DNA of 64,000 nt, taken from Pinus tabuliformis (lineage: Eukaryota > Streptophyta > Pinopsida > Pinales > Pinaceae). Below, in pieces: positions 33,387 through 46,508 of this stretch. Each line of letters begins with the position of its first letter. The stretch's first letter is position 1. The notes under the pieces were generated by a model, which ran no database searches, was not told the DNA's origin, and saw only the letters and a program-made list of their open reading frames with translations. The DNA lies in NCBI GenBank assembly GCA_031772625.1, contig CM062815.1, forward strand, positions 115,080,989-115,144,988, written 5' to 3'. Position numbers and translations under genes: made by a program.

Positions 33387-33950
33387 TTAACCCCCAATCC
33401 ACCAAAACCGAGTACTCTTCTGAACAATCTGCTTACGTTCATTAGGGGTTAAGTGTTTTGGTAGCTTACCTACTGCAAGGTAGTTGGCAACATCAGCATA
33501 CCAAGGTGTTTGAACAGCAACATCAAACAGGTGCTCATCCGGAAATTGGTCTTCCACTACTGCTGCCTCAATTGATTTTGGTATTCGTGAGAGAAAATCA
33601 GCTATAGGGTTTTCCTTGCCGGGTCTATCCTTGATTGTGATATCGAACTCCTGCAATAAGATCAACCATCTCGTTATTCTAGCATTTGTAACAGGCTTAT
33701 TCGCTAAATATTTGATAGCAGAATGATCTGTATATAAAACAACGGGATAGCCTGTAATATAATGTCTAAACTTATTGACAACATGTATTACAGCGAGGAA
33801 TTCTTTTTCGGTGACAGTGTAATTTAATTCAGCAGGGGATAAATTTTTGCTGATATAATAAATAGCATATGGTTTTTTATCCTCCTCCTGCCCAAGGACT
33901 GCACCGATTGCTGTGTCTGAGGCATCAGATGAGATTTGGAATGGTAAATT
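33387..33950 (-). pseudogene. Native RNase H and connection region of element C
   Basis: Degrades RNA in RNA-DNA hybrids during reverse transcription. All expected catalytic residues are visible: Asp in SSDASDTAIG, Glu in TEKEFLAVI and Asp in LYTDHSAIKYL. It follows RT in frame after a TAG at 33948-33950 that replaces a usual Trp-like position. The following linker leads to the integrase zinc finger. This domain is the internal contrast to the damaged native RNase H of B and D. Confidence 0.88.
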
Positions 33951-35336
33951 CTAGTTTGGTCCTCGAAGGACTGGAGCTGTTGATACAAGCTTCTTTAATT
34001 CCTGGAAAGCACGGTCGCATTTCTCTATCCACATGAAATCAACATTACCAGTTAATGCATATAAAGTTGCAGCAATGTGTGAATAATGTTCTATAAATCG
34101 TCTATAATACCCAGAAAATCCAAGAAAGTTGTGTACCTCTGTCTGAGTAGTGGGGGTGGGGATAAGCAAAAGAATTTGAATTTTGGCCGGATCTACTTGA
34201 ATGCCAGCTACTGAGATGAAATTTCCTAGAATGAGCCCTTCAGTCATCATCATATAGCATTTTTCGTGACTTAAACAAAGCCTGGTAGCAATGCAACGTT
34301 GTAGGACTTTTTCTAGGGTGTCCAAAGCTGGATCAAAATCATCTCCATATGGTGTAAAGTCATCCATGTATACTTCAAGTCCATCATTTATTAAATCTGC
34401 AAAGATGCTGAGAATATCCCTTTGGAATGTGGCAGGGGCATTACATAGGCCAAAGGGTAGAACTCTATAGGCGAACATTCCCCAAGGACAAGTAAAGGTA
34501 GTTTTATCCTGGTCTTCAGGGGCAATCTGAATCTGATTGTATCCATTGAAGCCATCCAGGAAAGAAAAGAATTTCTTCCCTGCTAAAGTGTCCAATACTT
34601 GGTCTATGAATGGGAGGGGAAAATGGTCTTTTTGTGTGGCTTTGTTTAAATCTCTATAATCCACACAAATCCTCCATTTCCCATTCTTCTTGGGTACAAC
34701 CACAAGTGGAGAGACCCACTTACTATCAAAAATAGGATAGATAAAATTAACATCTAAAAGCTTCTGAAGTTCTGCTTTTACAACATCTTTTAGATGAGGG
34801 TTGAGTCTTCTTTGCGGTTGGCGGACAGGTCTTGCATCTTTTTCTATATAAATATGGTGAGTGCACAATTGGGGGTCAATCCCTTTCATATCAGGGTAAT
34901 CCCACGCAAATGCTTCTTGATGCTTCCGTAACAGATGGATGAGTTTTATTTCTTGGTCCGGTGTAAGGTTGGCATTGATGTTTAGAGTTTTTCCCGGTTC
35001 AATTTCCACTTCTTTACTATTGGCAACAGAAGTCACAAGTATCATTTGGTCATGTGTATCTTTCAAGGGATCTTCTTCTAGTTCGCTATCGAATGCAGCC
35101 TCTATCATGAAACACTGTGCATGAGGTCTAGATTCAGTTTGACTAACAAAGTTATTGATTGCATCATCTTCTGTTTGGTCTTTAAAGTCTAGGGCCTTCT
35201 GTATAGTCAATGGTGATCTGATATTGTCAGTAAGGTATGATACAGGGTGCTGGTTAGTTTTTATCATTGTAAGACTTGGCTGTGCTGGAGGGTATAGAAC
35301 TAGATTTTTGATATCTGGTCCTCTGGTTATGGTCAT
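33951..35336 (-). pseudogene. Reverse transcriptase of element C
   Basis: Open for 461 codons on the minus strand. RT motifs: ARPVRQPQRRLNPHLKDVV (Athila-like lead-in), KWVSPLVVVPKKNGKWRICVD, FNGYNQI, LPFGLCNAPATFQR and the active site YMDD (34359-34370). The N-terminal third is the protease-RT linker. The domain itself has no stop. It lies between protease (35379-35640) and RNase H. Confidence 0.93.
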
Positions 35337-35378
35337 ATTCCCCTGCCGGCAACCAATTTAAGCATCGGCAGTAGCAAG

Positions 35379-35640
35379 CTAAGGTCTACCTAAAATTAGC
35401 GGGTGTCCATCCAGTCGGGTTTTTGGATTAATTACCAGGAAATCAGTTGGATATTCCCAAGAATCTATAGAGACCATGACATCGTATAGAGTTCCTTCCG
35501 GTCGAACTACAGATTGGTCAGCCAATTCTAACAAAGTAGAAGTGGGTTCTACTGATGTAATACCGAGCTTTTGGCAAGTAGAAGTTGTCAAAATATTAAT
35601 TGCAGCTCCTAAATCAACTAAAGCATTAGTCAGAGTCCGA
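35379..35640 (-). pseudogene. Aspartic protease of element C
   Basis: Minus strand. The active site reads LVDLGAAINIL (D-L-G-A rather than the common D-S-G-A; Athila elements often have DLGAS), followed by CQKLGI, LELADQSV and the ILGRP motif near 35379-35395. Two stops follow directly after ILGRP before the RT frame. It would cleave the Gag-Pol precursor. Confidence 0.8.
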
Positions 35641-35699
35641 CCATAGATTTGAACTGTTACGATTGGATTTCCTGGATCTTCATATTTAATGGGTGTTCT

Positions 35700-36132
35700 T
35701 GATAACAGGTCAGATACCGACTACTTGGACTCTTGGGTTAGTGGTTACATTCCTCCTTGGTTTTTTTATGCACAATTCTTTTATAGTTTTTGCATATATA
35801 GGGATGTCTTGAATGGCTTGGAGGAAAGGAATTCGTATGTACAGGTTTTGTAGCTCTCCCAGAATGTCAAAGTCTGGATATTGTATAGGTCGTGGTATCA
35901 CTAATCGTTCTGGGAAGGGAGGAGAGGGTGTATTCGCTTGATGTTGAGCCTGCTCCTTATTTGCACCCTCTTGTTGTAATGGCTATTCTATTGGTAACTG
36001 ATCTTCAATGTGAACTGTTTTATCTCCCTCTCTTTCTATTATACGCCCAGATCTTAACTGAAGATCATTGCATTCCCTCAGTTCAGGTCCGATTTCTGTT
36101 GATTCTATAATTTCGAGGGATTGGACCGGCCT
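35700..36132 (-). pseudogene. Gag-protease linker of element C (proximal to D insertion)
   Basis: Minus strand segment with NDLQLRSGR, a short motif common in Athila-type gag/pol linkers, then a charged Gln-rich region and IPFLQAIQDIPIYAK. Broken by stops near 35983 and 35710. Its N-terminal neighbour is at 51628 across element D; the frame is continuous after removing D and one copy of GGCCT. Confidence 0.8.
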
Positions 36133-37183
36133 TGTTACACTAAAAAATGTCACCATGCTATTTACAGTTGGTATGGCTCTATCAACAGTCATACTACCCT
36201 CTTAAGCAAGTCTTATGCCTCTGCTATCCATGTCAAACTCCAAGAAAGAGAGAAAGTCTTTATAAATGTGTTTATCTCTGGGTACGCAGGTTCTCTCAAA
36301 CCTTTCCTGCGGGTACGCACCTATTGTTCATGAGGTTTGCGTCCAAGGACGCTCTGTATCTAAAGGGGCAGGTGCGTCTCTCTGAAAAGGTTAAAATGCG
36401 CAAGTTTTATCTTCAAAAACTTACTTGTGGTCATTTCTAGAGCATTCTAGAAGGTTGTTCGACGTGTATTGAGCGCCTCCAGATGGTTCATGCACCCCTA
36501 CCAAAGAGGAACTTATCCCATCAATAAGGGAGTGATCCCATCCAAAGAGGGGACTATCCCATTGATGGTGGACCTGATTAACTTCCTCTTGAGCACTATA
36601 AATACAGGCATTGGGCCAGAAGGAGGAAGGTTAAAAGCTATACATTTCTAAGGGAAAATGCTGCAGGAATTAGGACTCCCATTTAGAAGCTTGTGAGGAG
36701 AGATTGCCATCTTTGCTTGTTCTATTTGGAAGTGGGTGAGCTTTGTCAAAGTAGAGGAAGACTCTTGTGGACCCTGGAAGGAGCTTGCACAACACCAAGG
36801 CTCAGGTTGTAATGGTTCCTTTTGATTACCTTTAATGCAAATTGGTCCATTCTTCTCAATAACTTGTTGTTTATGGGTTATTTCATGTACTCCTTGGTCT
36901 ATATGTTGAATATGCTTTGTTTTATGTTATAATCAGGTGCTATTTAATTGTTTGACTGTTGGTGATTGCAGGATTTGGAGAAAAGGAGGAACTCATCCAG
37001 ATCAACAAAGCTTGGACTTCTACAACAGTGTTTGGACAAAGGTAAGAACGAAACACTTGATTTCTCATATCACAATGCATGTTTAGAGAAGGATAGTTCT
37101 AGTTTGTCTTGTTTGTCATTAGAATGTCTTAGACTTCTAGGAAGGTTGTTTGTGTCCGCACTTTTGACTGATTCCGTGTGAAA
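36133..37183 (+). repeat. 5' LTR of element D
   Basis: Starts TGTTACAC and ends GTGTGAAA, where the right copy has TGTGACA. A TATA box (TATAAATA) is at 36597-36604, followed by a transcribed R-U5 part. GCGTCC/ACGCA motifs recur near 36320-36375 and also in the leader (37350-37445). Confidence 0.95.
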
Positions 37184-39209
37184 AATTGGCGACCATACTG
37201 GGGAATCCATTGATGAGAAAAGTCTTTTCCTTTGTGTGAACTTTGCTTTGAGAAAATTGGTTTATTTTTCTGGTTTTGGCTCTGTGATTCTGTCTCTGGG
37301 TGGGTTAGCTTAGGATTAGTTTTATTTTGGTTTTTCTTGAGTTTTTCAGTAGGACGCACCCTCTGAGTGCTGCACAGTGCGTCCCTGGACGCACTTTTGC
37401 TGTGTGCACAGAGCGGGCCCGCACCTGTGCTAACGGGTTGCCTGCGTCCCCTGCCAAAATTTGAGAAAATTCCATTTTTTACACTTTTTGCTCTTAGATT
37501 TTGTTTTTTCTTAGTTTTTTCTACCCAGATTCATTAGTCCCTTGCCAAGAATCTTCACCTGAACTTGTTTCGATAGCATTGAGTGTTTTAGTGGATTTCA
37601 TCGAAGTGTAAGCCCTAGGGTTTGATTTTGAGTAGGTCTTGTAGTGACTTTGGCGGTAGGAGTTGTCAAGCCTTAGATCTCTCTGGTTTTGACAACATTC
37701 TAAGAAGTCAGACCTGTCATAAAGTCTACCTGTGAGAGCAACTTACCATTGAGTTGTCTCTTGGGCCAATTTCGAAGTGCTTGTTGTTTAAGTCTTGAAT
37801 TCCATTTTACAAAAGAACAAAAGATTTGAGTTTTGTTTTGACTAGTCTTTTGATTCTGCATTAGCTGGTCCTTGATTTGATTTTGATCAAGTAAAACAAC
37901 CTAGAGTCATCTTTGTGAGATTTTGCCTTGTTAGGTTTGTTTAGAGTAATTTCTCTTTTTATTTGCTTGTGAGTCAAGTTTTCATAGTTTTTGTAGCTTT
38001 TGAGATTGTTTTGTGTTAAGATAGGTTTATATGCTTTATTAAAAAGAGAAAATACAAAAACATCTCCTTTGAAAAGTTTTGTTTCAAGTAGCTTTGAAAG
38101 TTTTGAAAGAAAAAGAGTTTTTCGTACAAGTAAAGAGTGGTCATGTTTGTGTGCTTGAAAAGAAAAAGAGAATTGTTTCTTTGATTTTGATTTTCTTTTC
38201 TAAGGAAGTTGTTTTCTCTAAAATTTGCATTCTCTCAACTCTCTTAGTTAAGAATTTCATTGAAAAAGCAAAGTAGCGTAAATCATCTTAGGTGCATCTT
38301 TGTAGTGGTTGGAGTCGAGTCTACACACCATTGGTTTCACTTCCACTACCTTTTGACTTTAAAGAAAAACCATAAAAGTAACGCTTAAAGTAAAATTGAA
38401 ATAGTAACTTTTATTTACTAGGGCTCTGAAGCACCAATTTAGATCAGGCTAGTGTCTTGGAGTAGGTGAGTAATTAACTCTCCAAGACAACAAAACCAAA
38501 CAAGTAGCTTATCTTGTGATAGAATAAATCCAATTGTTTCACTTGTACTCTGGGAAAGCTCCTCTTAAAGGAGAAGCACGAGCTCGTGTCCGAACCAGTG
38601 AGGGGATCATTCCCCCCTCGTTGGGAACGACGCCAGACACACACGTATTACAAACGGTAAACCTTGGATTAACCATTGTCGAGGAGCCAGGGGTCACTTG
38701 TCGGTAAACTTTGGATTATTTTCAAGGAGCCGGCAAGGGGATTGAGCTTGCTACTCTGCCCTTGCGTGCTGTCGGAGTTTAGACTGTTCCCCCAGGTGCA
38801 TTTGTTGCGGTTGGTAACCTTAGTGGCCATTATCTTTAGGATTCTACCGAGGTGACGGTGGAGGGAAGGTCCCACTGTACCTGGAGCAGATGTCGGCTAT
38901 ACTCACTTGGATTTTCTGGGGGGTTCACTTCACTCGAGACGGTTAAAGTGGAGGAACTTGGTCCAGTCTATTCATTAAGCAGGTTGCCGGGGTAACTGTT
39001 CCACCCGCCATTTCTGTACTGAATCCAGCGAGGTTGGGCTTCATCACCAACTAGCGCTTTTGGTCCGGAAGACTACTATTTGTGTTTGGTTTGACGTCCT
39101 AGATTCTTTAGGCGTGTGATTCAGATTTGTTTGGTTCTCTAGAGACTTTAGGTGGTTTGATTTGAAATTTTATTTTGTTTTCGTGTGTAGTAGTTAAAAG
39201 TTTTTAGCT
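37184..39209 (+). other. 5' leader of element D, with primer site
   Basis: The sequence after the LTR is AATTGGCGACCATACTGGGG (about 37184-37205), a TGG-starting primer site whose tRNA I cannot name. The remaining 2 kb has no long ORF. It contains GCGTCC-rich sequence (37350-37450), T-rich stretches (37480-38270) and a GC-richer part (38560-39060) that could be structured RNA. A splice-acceptor-like GTTTTTAG lies directly before the open gag frame. Confidence 0.6.
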
Positions 39210-42170
39210 GTGGCGGAATTACCGAGACAGTCCCGTAGACTTCGGGGCCAATCTCCTGAAGTTGTTTCTGTGGCTGAATTGTTGAGAAGATCTCGTAGAC
39301 TTAGGGGTGAACCTCCTCAAGACGAGTCCAGTCATCTAGAAGGTTTAAAGGTCCTTGTAACTCCTCCTAGTGGCAGTAGAGTAGGTTCACCTGAAGAAGG
39401 AGAATCTTCCTTGGTGGTCCATCCAGATTACCAAAGTTTAGAGACAGGTTATAATCTCGAAGCTGTTACAGTTTCTGAGCTTGTTGGTAGTTTTTCGTCT
39501 GCTAGTGATACAGGCGAAGAACCAGAAATATCCGAACCTGTTACTCTGACTCCTAGTGTTCCTGATTCACCGAGAATAGAAAGAATTATCACCGAAAATC
39601 TTCCTGTTGGTTTGATTGATATTGAAGAGCTAGTTCTAGAGGAAGAAATAGGCGTCTCTGATCCTGAAGATCAAATTACCCTTGATCTAAGGGAGCGTGA
39701 ATCTATCTTTTACAGTCCTCCTAGAAGTACTACTTGGTACCTTTCGTTAACCAATTGTTTAGACAACTTTGGGCTAGGTTTTTCTACACCTCGTACTCCT
39801 TTTCCACCTGGAGGTATTCATACTCCTGTAAATATGTCTGGTCAGTCGTCTGTGTTTACACAAAGTCCTGAATCTTTTTTACATGGCGGTCCTTTTGTTC
39901 CTACTGGGTATCAATCTCTTTCTGGTACCTTTGCGGGAGCATCTCCTCAACCCGTTGATCATGGGTTATTAGTTGGAAACAGTGGTAATGTACCATTGGG
40001 TGTAGGAGACATTTACATGATGTCAGGTTCAGTTCCCGTTTCCCAACCTCAAGGTGGCCAATTACCGCCTGGGGGGCAGCCTCCGTTAATGCCTGGGGGG
40101 CAACCTCAAGGTACTTCATTCGTGTCTGGGGGGCAACCTCAAGGTCAGTACGCTCCTATGGGGCAATACATACCTCACGGTCAACCCCAGCCTCAATATG
40201 TACCCCAAGGTCAACCTCAGTATCAATATCAACCTCAAGGATGGCAACCTCAAAGATGGCAACCCCAAGGGTATCAACCCCAAGGGTATCAACCTCAAGG
40301 ATACCAACCTCAAGGTCAAGGTCAACCCCAGTATCCGTATTTACCTCAGGGTTATCAAACTCAAGGTCAATACTCAAGTCAAGGTTATCCACCACCTCAA
40401 GGTCAATCATACGGTCAAGGTATGGGAACTGCACCTTACAATTATCAATCCTATCCTCAATCCGGCTATGGATCTCAGTATCCTCAACCTGTTATGGGTC
40501 AATACCCTGGAATGTTAGTGTGGGATCCTTCACAGGGTCAACAGGTGTTGCAGCCAAGTATGCAGTCGGTACCTCAAGCTGGACAACCTGTAGTTTCTGG
40601 TCCACCCCAGCAACCGCAACCTGTCCAGTCAAGTGTTCAAACCTCTGTAACTTCAGTAGTTACTCAGCCGCCAATTGCACCTAGTACTCCATCTCAAACG
40701 GCTGCTGCAACTACCGCCACATCTACCATACTTACTTCTGGAGTATCGACGGCTCCGGTTTCTACTGTCTCTGTAACCACTCCTCAGACATCTGTACCGT
40801 TGTCCAGATCTACGATTCAAACCACGGTCCAGATGCCTGTAGGCCAGCCTGGTATAAGTACGGTTGTCACTACTCAACCTCAATTTATTCAACCTCCGTA
40901 CCAGGGACAGTACCAACCTGGGAAAGCTGTCCAACAACCGGTTTACCAGTATCAACCGTATCCTGGGTACACTTATCAACAACCTCAGCAACCCCAGTAT
41001 GGTCTGGTTAATCCTGGTTTTCCAGGAGGATATAATATCCCAAATGCGACTCCTGTTCCTAGTTATCCTGGATATCCTCCTCCTGGGGCCGGTATTGTGA
41101 CCCAGAGTTTTAGAGATCCTAACCGGCAGTTACCGTTTATTGCAACTTTGGATTTACCAGACTTGACGCGCCTAACGAACGATCCAATTCAATATCTTCC
41201 GTTCTGGCCGCCAATGCCAAATAAGTTGCCCAGCGATATACCCAAGTTCGAAGGTAAGTCTGGAGAGGATCCGTCCAATCACGTGATGACTTACCACCTC
41301 TGGTGTGCTTCAAATTCTATCTCGGATGATTCGATCCGCTTACGTCTTTTCCAGCGTACACTCATTGGTCTCGCAGCCAAGTGGTACATTGAGTTACCAC
41401 GGGCCTCTTTTTACAATTTTAGCCAGTTAGCTACCTCGTTCTTAACTCACTTTTAGTTACCGGTCAGATACGATAACGGTACGGAGTTATTAACTTCACT
41501 AAAACAATCAACCTCCACGTATATTTCCGATCACATTCATGAGTGGAGACGTCGAAGAAGGCTAGTGAAAGTTTTCATCCCGGACCAAATCTTAGCTGAA
41601 TGGTTTGTTAAATCATTATTACCAAGGATTACTGAAGATGTAGCTAAGGCCGGAGTAGTTACTGAGGAGCAAGTCATTGCTCAGGCGCAATACCTTGACT
41701 TAGTTTACACTCAGTCAGGTACATTACACGAGAAGATTCCGGATCTTCCAAAGTCGAATCAAATCGCTGCTGCTCCTTCGGGATCTCATGCCGCTGATGG
41801 TATGATTGGTATAGTGAATACAAAGAGCAAGAAGAAGTCTTCCAAGGCTTCAACTACTCCTATTATCACTTTGCCCGATTCCCTGACAGGAGAGTCTTCT
41901 CCTGAACTTACCGCCGATATTCACGCTGTAGAGTCATCTACGGCCAAATCAAAAAACGGCGGAAAGAAGAAAGGAAAGAAGAAGGCTAAAGTAGACAAGG
42001 CTCTGAAGGAGAAAACAGAAAAGTCGGAAACCAATGACGAAAAGCGCAAACCTCGATATCCTTGTCTTATTTGTGAAGAGGATCATTTTACGAGAGATTG
42101 CCCTCATCGGGCCGAGGTAGTGAAAATAGTCAAAGGTTCTCCCACTCCTGCTGTGTTAAAAAATCCATTT
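39198..42170 (+). pseudogene. Gag of element D
   Basis: The frame opens at 39198 after a TAA but has no ATG until 39834, so the N-terminus is probably supplied by splicing or the start codon is mutated. The N-terminus repeats the unit AELxRxSRRLRG twice. About 39830-41100 encodes a low-complexity Gln/Pro/Gly/Tyr-rich region (YQPQG-type repeats). The capsid-like domain (about 41220-41560) has LFQRTLIGLAAKWYIELP. A TAG at 41454-41456 interrupts it, probably a changed Gln codon, and the frame then continues. A Lys-rich stretch precedes a zinc knuckle CLICEEDHFTRDC (about 42061-42104). Confidence 0.85.
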
Positions 42171-45100
42171 CCGGAGCAGGAGAATAAGATGATAGGTTCT
42201 TCCTCGAATGCCAGTGAAGAACCCATTTTGATGATGTCTAATGTGAGGATTGCGACTCGATCGCAAGATTATGGTAGTAAGAATCCTGTTGATGGTAAGG
42301 AAGCAGAATCTTCTCACTCTAACCCATCAACCTCAGCTCCTGGTTCCGATCCACTACAGATCGAGAAACCTAACCCAGACTTAGTAATTAAACCGCCCGC
42401 CAAGGGTGTACTTCGAAGGTCTGCTTTCAATCCACATGCGAGAGCGGCCCAGAATTACAACATTGTTGAGGACTTAGCTGTTTCACCCTCCGCGATGTCA
42501 GCGTTAGAAGTGCTGCAATCATGTCCAGCACAACGAAAATTGCTTTTGTCGGCTATAGGAGCTGTTGATGTTCAGGATCCGAATCTAATGATCTTCGATC
42601 TAGAAAATAGTACGCCGCGTCTCCCCCATCAAATGGCTTTCCAAATTCCAGTGATAGTCAAAAACAGGCCTATTCATAGGACTGTGATTGATGAGGGAGC
42701 TTCTACGTGTATTATGTCGATTCAATGTTGGAGATCCCTTGGTTCTCCTTCGTTGAACCAATCCCCCACCATCCTTAAGGCCTTTGATGGCCGTCCGTTT
42801 GGTATTCTACAGGAATTGCCTATAGGGGTAGAAGGTAAAACCGTTAGTCTGGATGTGGAAGTGGTTGATGCCCCTCTAGACTACAACCTTCTTTTGGGTC
42901 GAAGTTGGTCATATGCTATGACAGCGGTCGTTTCATCGGTCTTCAGAGTAATTAAGTTTCCACATAACGGTAAGATCGTGACTATTGATCAGCTGACATA
43001 CTTTTCATCCGACCCAGCCTCTTCAGAGAGTATCCAGCATGTCGGTAAAACGACAATCCCTTACAGGGACGTTGGTGTAGGTTTAGTTAAGGATTCCGGT
43101 TTACTGGGAACTTTTCCTCTCCCTCCACTCAGCGTAGAACCTTCGTTTGCAACAATTCATATGATTACATCAGAAAACATTATTTATGATGATCCTTGGT
43201 TTGTCCCATCTGACTCTGAGATAGACTCATTCGGTAATACTATGCCCTTGAGTCCATATGAAATTGCTTATGAAGCTCTCATGTCTTTTACCGACTTTCA
43301 TTCGACCGAGGTCGACCAAATGAATGTGGTCAGTGAAGAGTCACTTTTCACCTCACCCTTAGAACGGATAGCGTTTCCCGAAGTCGTGTCATCTGACGAA
43401 CAACTTCGCGAAATCCTAAGTGTAGATGATCTACCATGGGAGGATCTCCATCACAGATCTTCGTTTTTACCTAAGGATGATGCATTTGAAAATGATTTTT
43501 CATCTATCTTTACCGCTGAATATGTCAAAGACGCTCAGGATCCAACGAAACATTCTGATTTAGAGTTGAATTTAGGGAATATTTCTCGTACTATTCCCAT
43601 TGATATTTCAGTGAAGCCCGGAATTGAGGAGAACATTCATATAGGTGCCGCATGTACAGAAGAAGAAATCCAAACTTACAAGGCCCTATTCCAAGAATTC
43701 CGCGATGTGTTTGCCTGGTCTTACGAGGAAATGCCAGGAATCAATCCTGCCATTGTTGTTCATGAAATAAAGACCTACCCGGATGCTAAACCCGTCCGGC
43801 AACGGTTGCGTCAAATTCACCCTCGAAAAGCGGCTGCGATTAAAGCAGAAGTCGAAAAGCTGTTGAAAGCAGGTTTCATTTATCCGATCCCATTAACGGA
43901 TTGGGTATCGAATATTGTTCCGGTCAATAAGAAACAAGGAACAATAAGAATCTGTATCGACTATAGGGATATCAATCGAGCTTGTCCAAAAGACAACTAT
44001 CCTACGCCTTATATCGATCAAATTATTGATGATTGTGCCGGAAGTGAAATGTTTTCCTTCATGGATGGTTTTTCGGGCTATAATCAAATCAATATTCTAC
44101 CTGCCGATCAACCAAAAACGGCATTCATTTGTCCATGGGGGACATTTTCTTATTGCAAATTACCTTTTGGGCTTAAGAATGCCGGGGCCACTTTTCAACG
44201 GGCGATGTCTTACGCATTTCACGACATCAAGCACATTGTGCAACCGTATCTCGATGATTTGCCTGCTCATTCTTTACGTCAAGCTGATCACCTTGTCCAC
44301 CTACGAGCAATCTTTATGAGGTGTAGGCATTATCGAATTCGTTTGAATTCCCACAAGTGTGTTTTCTGTATAGAAACAGGTCGATTGCTGGGATTTGTTG
44401 TTTCAAAAGCCGGCATTCGCGTCGATCCCTCGAAAGTCGAGGCTATCATCAAATTGCCTCCTCCTTCGAGTTTGCGCCAACTCCAAAGTTTGCAAGGGAA
44501 AGCGAACTTTTTACGCCGATTCATCCCAAACTATGCCGAGGTCACTAAAGGTTTTACACGGTTGTTGAAACAGAACGTTCAATTCTTTTGGGACGAGATT
44601 GCCCAACAATCTTTTGATGCACTTAAACACGCGTTGACCCATGCACCGTTGTTGCATCCTCCCAACTACAACCAGGACTACTTCTTATACCTCGCAGCTT
44701 CGCATTCCACCATTGGAATGGTGTTGGTTCAAGAAGATGAATTCGGAGCGGAGCATGTGATATATTATCTTAGTAGGACCTTAAATCCCACTGAGCTAAA
44801 ATATTCGCATGTGGAGAAATTGGCCCTGGCAGCTGTTCAAGCTGTCCAGCATTTTCGTCACCACATTCTTCTCCGTAAAACTACAGTTATTTCGGATTGC
44901 AACCCTATGATTTACATTTTGACAAAACAACTGCTAGGGGGCAAGTACTCTAAATGGATCGTTATCTTGCAAGAGTTCGACTTGGAGTTCGAGAAGTCCA
45001 AGTCTAAGAAATCCTTAGTTTTTGCGGAATTGATGTGTGATTTCCCGCGTACTGACACAGAGACTGTGGCAGAGGAGTCTATTGCGGACGAATCTTTGTT

Positions 45101-46367
45101 TCTTATCAGTACTTTAGATCCGTGGTATGGGGATATAATCATCTATCTCCAAACCCAAACCTTTCGGCCTGAAGCTTCAAAGGCGGAACGTCGAAAAATT
45201 CGGTTTCAATCCCAGCCATACAAAATTATTGGAGATACACTTTATCGCCGGGGGGCAGACTTAGTTTTTCGACGTTGTCTAGCTCACAAAGAGGCTGAGA
45301 TAGTTTTGAATGATTGTCACTCTGGAGCATGTGGCGGTCATATGTCTGGGTATGCCACAGCTCAGAAGGTGTTGCGCGCTGGTTACTTCTGGCCATCTAT
45401 GTTTAAAGATTGTATCATTGCAGTCCGGAAGTGCCACAACTGCCAAGTGTTTGATCGAAAGATGCGCGCACCGCCTGCTCCTCTCCACCCTATAATTGCC
45501 GTTGGTCCATTCGCCAAATGGGGTATCGACTTTATTACTTGTAACCCTCACTCGGCCGGGGGGCATGCGTATATCATCCTCGCGGTTGATTATTTCACTA
45601 AATGGGCCGAGGCGATGCCTACATTCGACGCAAGCGGCAAAATAGCTGCAGTTTTCATATTCAATCATATTATAACTAGGTTTGGTGTCCCACAAGCAAT
45701 CATTACTGACCATGGGAGCCATTTTCGAAACACCATGATGACTGAACTTACAAGCCAGCTTGGTTTGCGCCATGACAGCTCTACTCCTTATTATCCGCAA
45801 GCCAACGGTTTGGTTGAGTCTATCAACAAAGTTCTGGTTATCATGATCCGACGAACCATTGGTATTCATCGGTCGAATTGGCACAACATGTTATTTTCGG
45901 CGCTATGGGCATACCGAACCTCAGTGAAAACCTCAACAGGGTTCACTCCTTTCCAGCTAGTTTATGGCTTGGAAGCGGTGTTACCCATTGAATGTGAAAT
46001 CCCATCACTTCAAATGGCTGTCGAATTACTCCCAGCTACTTCCGAAGAGGAGAAACGTTTATTGTACTTAGCTAAATTAGATGAGACTCGACGTGACGCT
46101 GCATTGGCAATCGAGACTCACGCGAAGTGAATGAAAGCTCAGTATGATAGAAATGTGACCCCTCGAAGTTTTTCGGAGGGAGACCTAGTGCTTTTATATG
46201 ATCAAGCTAACGATAAGCTAGGTGCTGGAAAATTCGTTCCTATGTGGCATGGACCCTATATTGTAAAGCGAAAGCTAGCAAAAGGGGCTTATGAGCTGGT
46301 AGATTTTGATGGGGACTCTTTGGGTAAACCCAGAAATGGACTTTACCTAAAGAGGTATTATGCTTAA
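42171..46367 (+). pseudogene. Pol of element D: protease, RT, degenerate native RNase H, integrase
   Basis: Same frame as gag. Protease: VIDEGASTCIM (about 42680), with Glu in the second position of the usual D-S/T-G-A. RT: KWVS-like DWVSNIVPVNKK, FSGYNQI, PFGLKNAGATFQRAM and YLDD (44246-44257). Native RNase H (about 44670-45000): LAAS replaces DAS, so the first catalytic Asp is gone, while Glu (HVEKLAL) and Asp (ISDCNP) remain. Integrase: zinc finger (CHSGACGGH, CHNCQ), Asp in WGIDFIT, Asp in ITDHGSHF and Glu in NGLVESINK. A TGA at 46128-46130 cuts the C-terminal domain, which ends at 46367. Confidence 0.93.
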
Positions 46368-46508
46368 ATGGTGGGTATGGAGAATTTTTAGTTAGGTTAG
46401 GTTTTCTTTCTAACTAGTATGATTATTAGTTAGTCAGTGTGCTTAGCTTAGTGAGTGTGTTTTTCGTCGTTATTCTGGCTTATCTTGGTTTTACTCTTGA
46501 TATTACAG

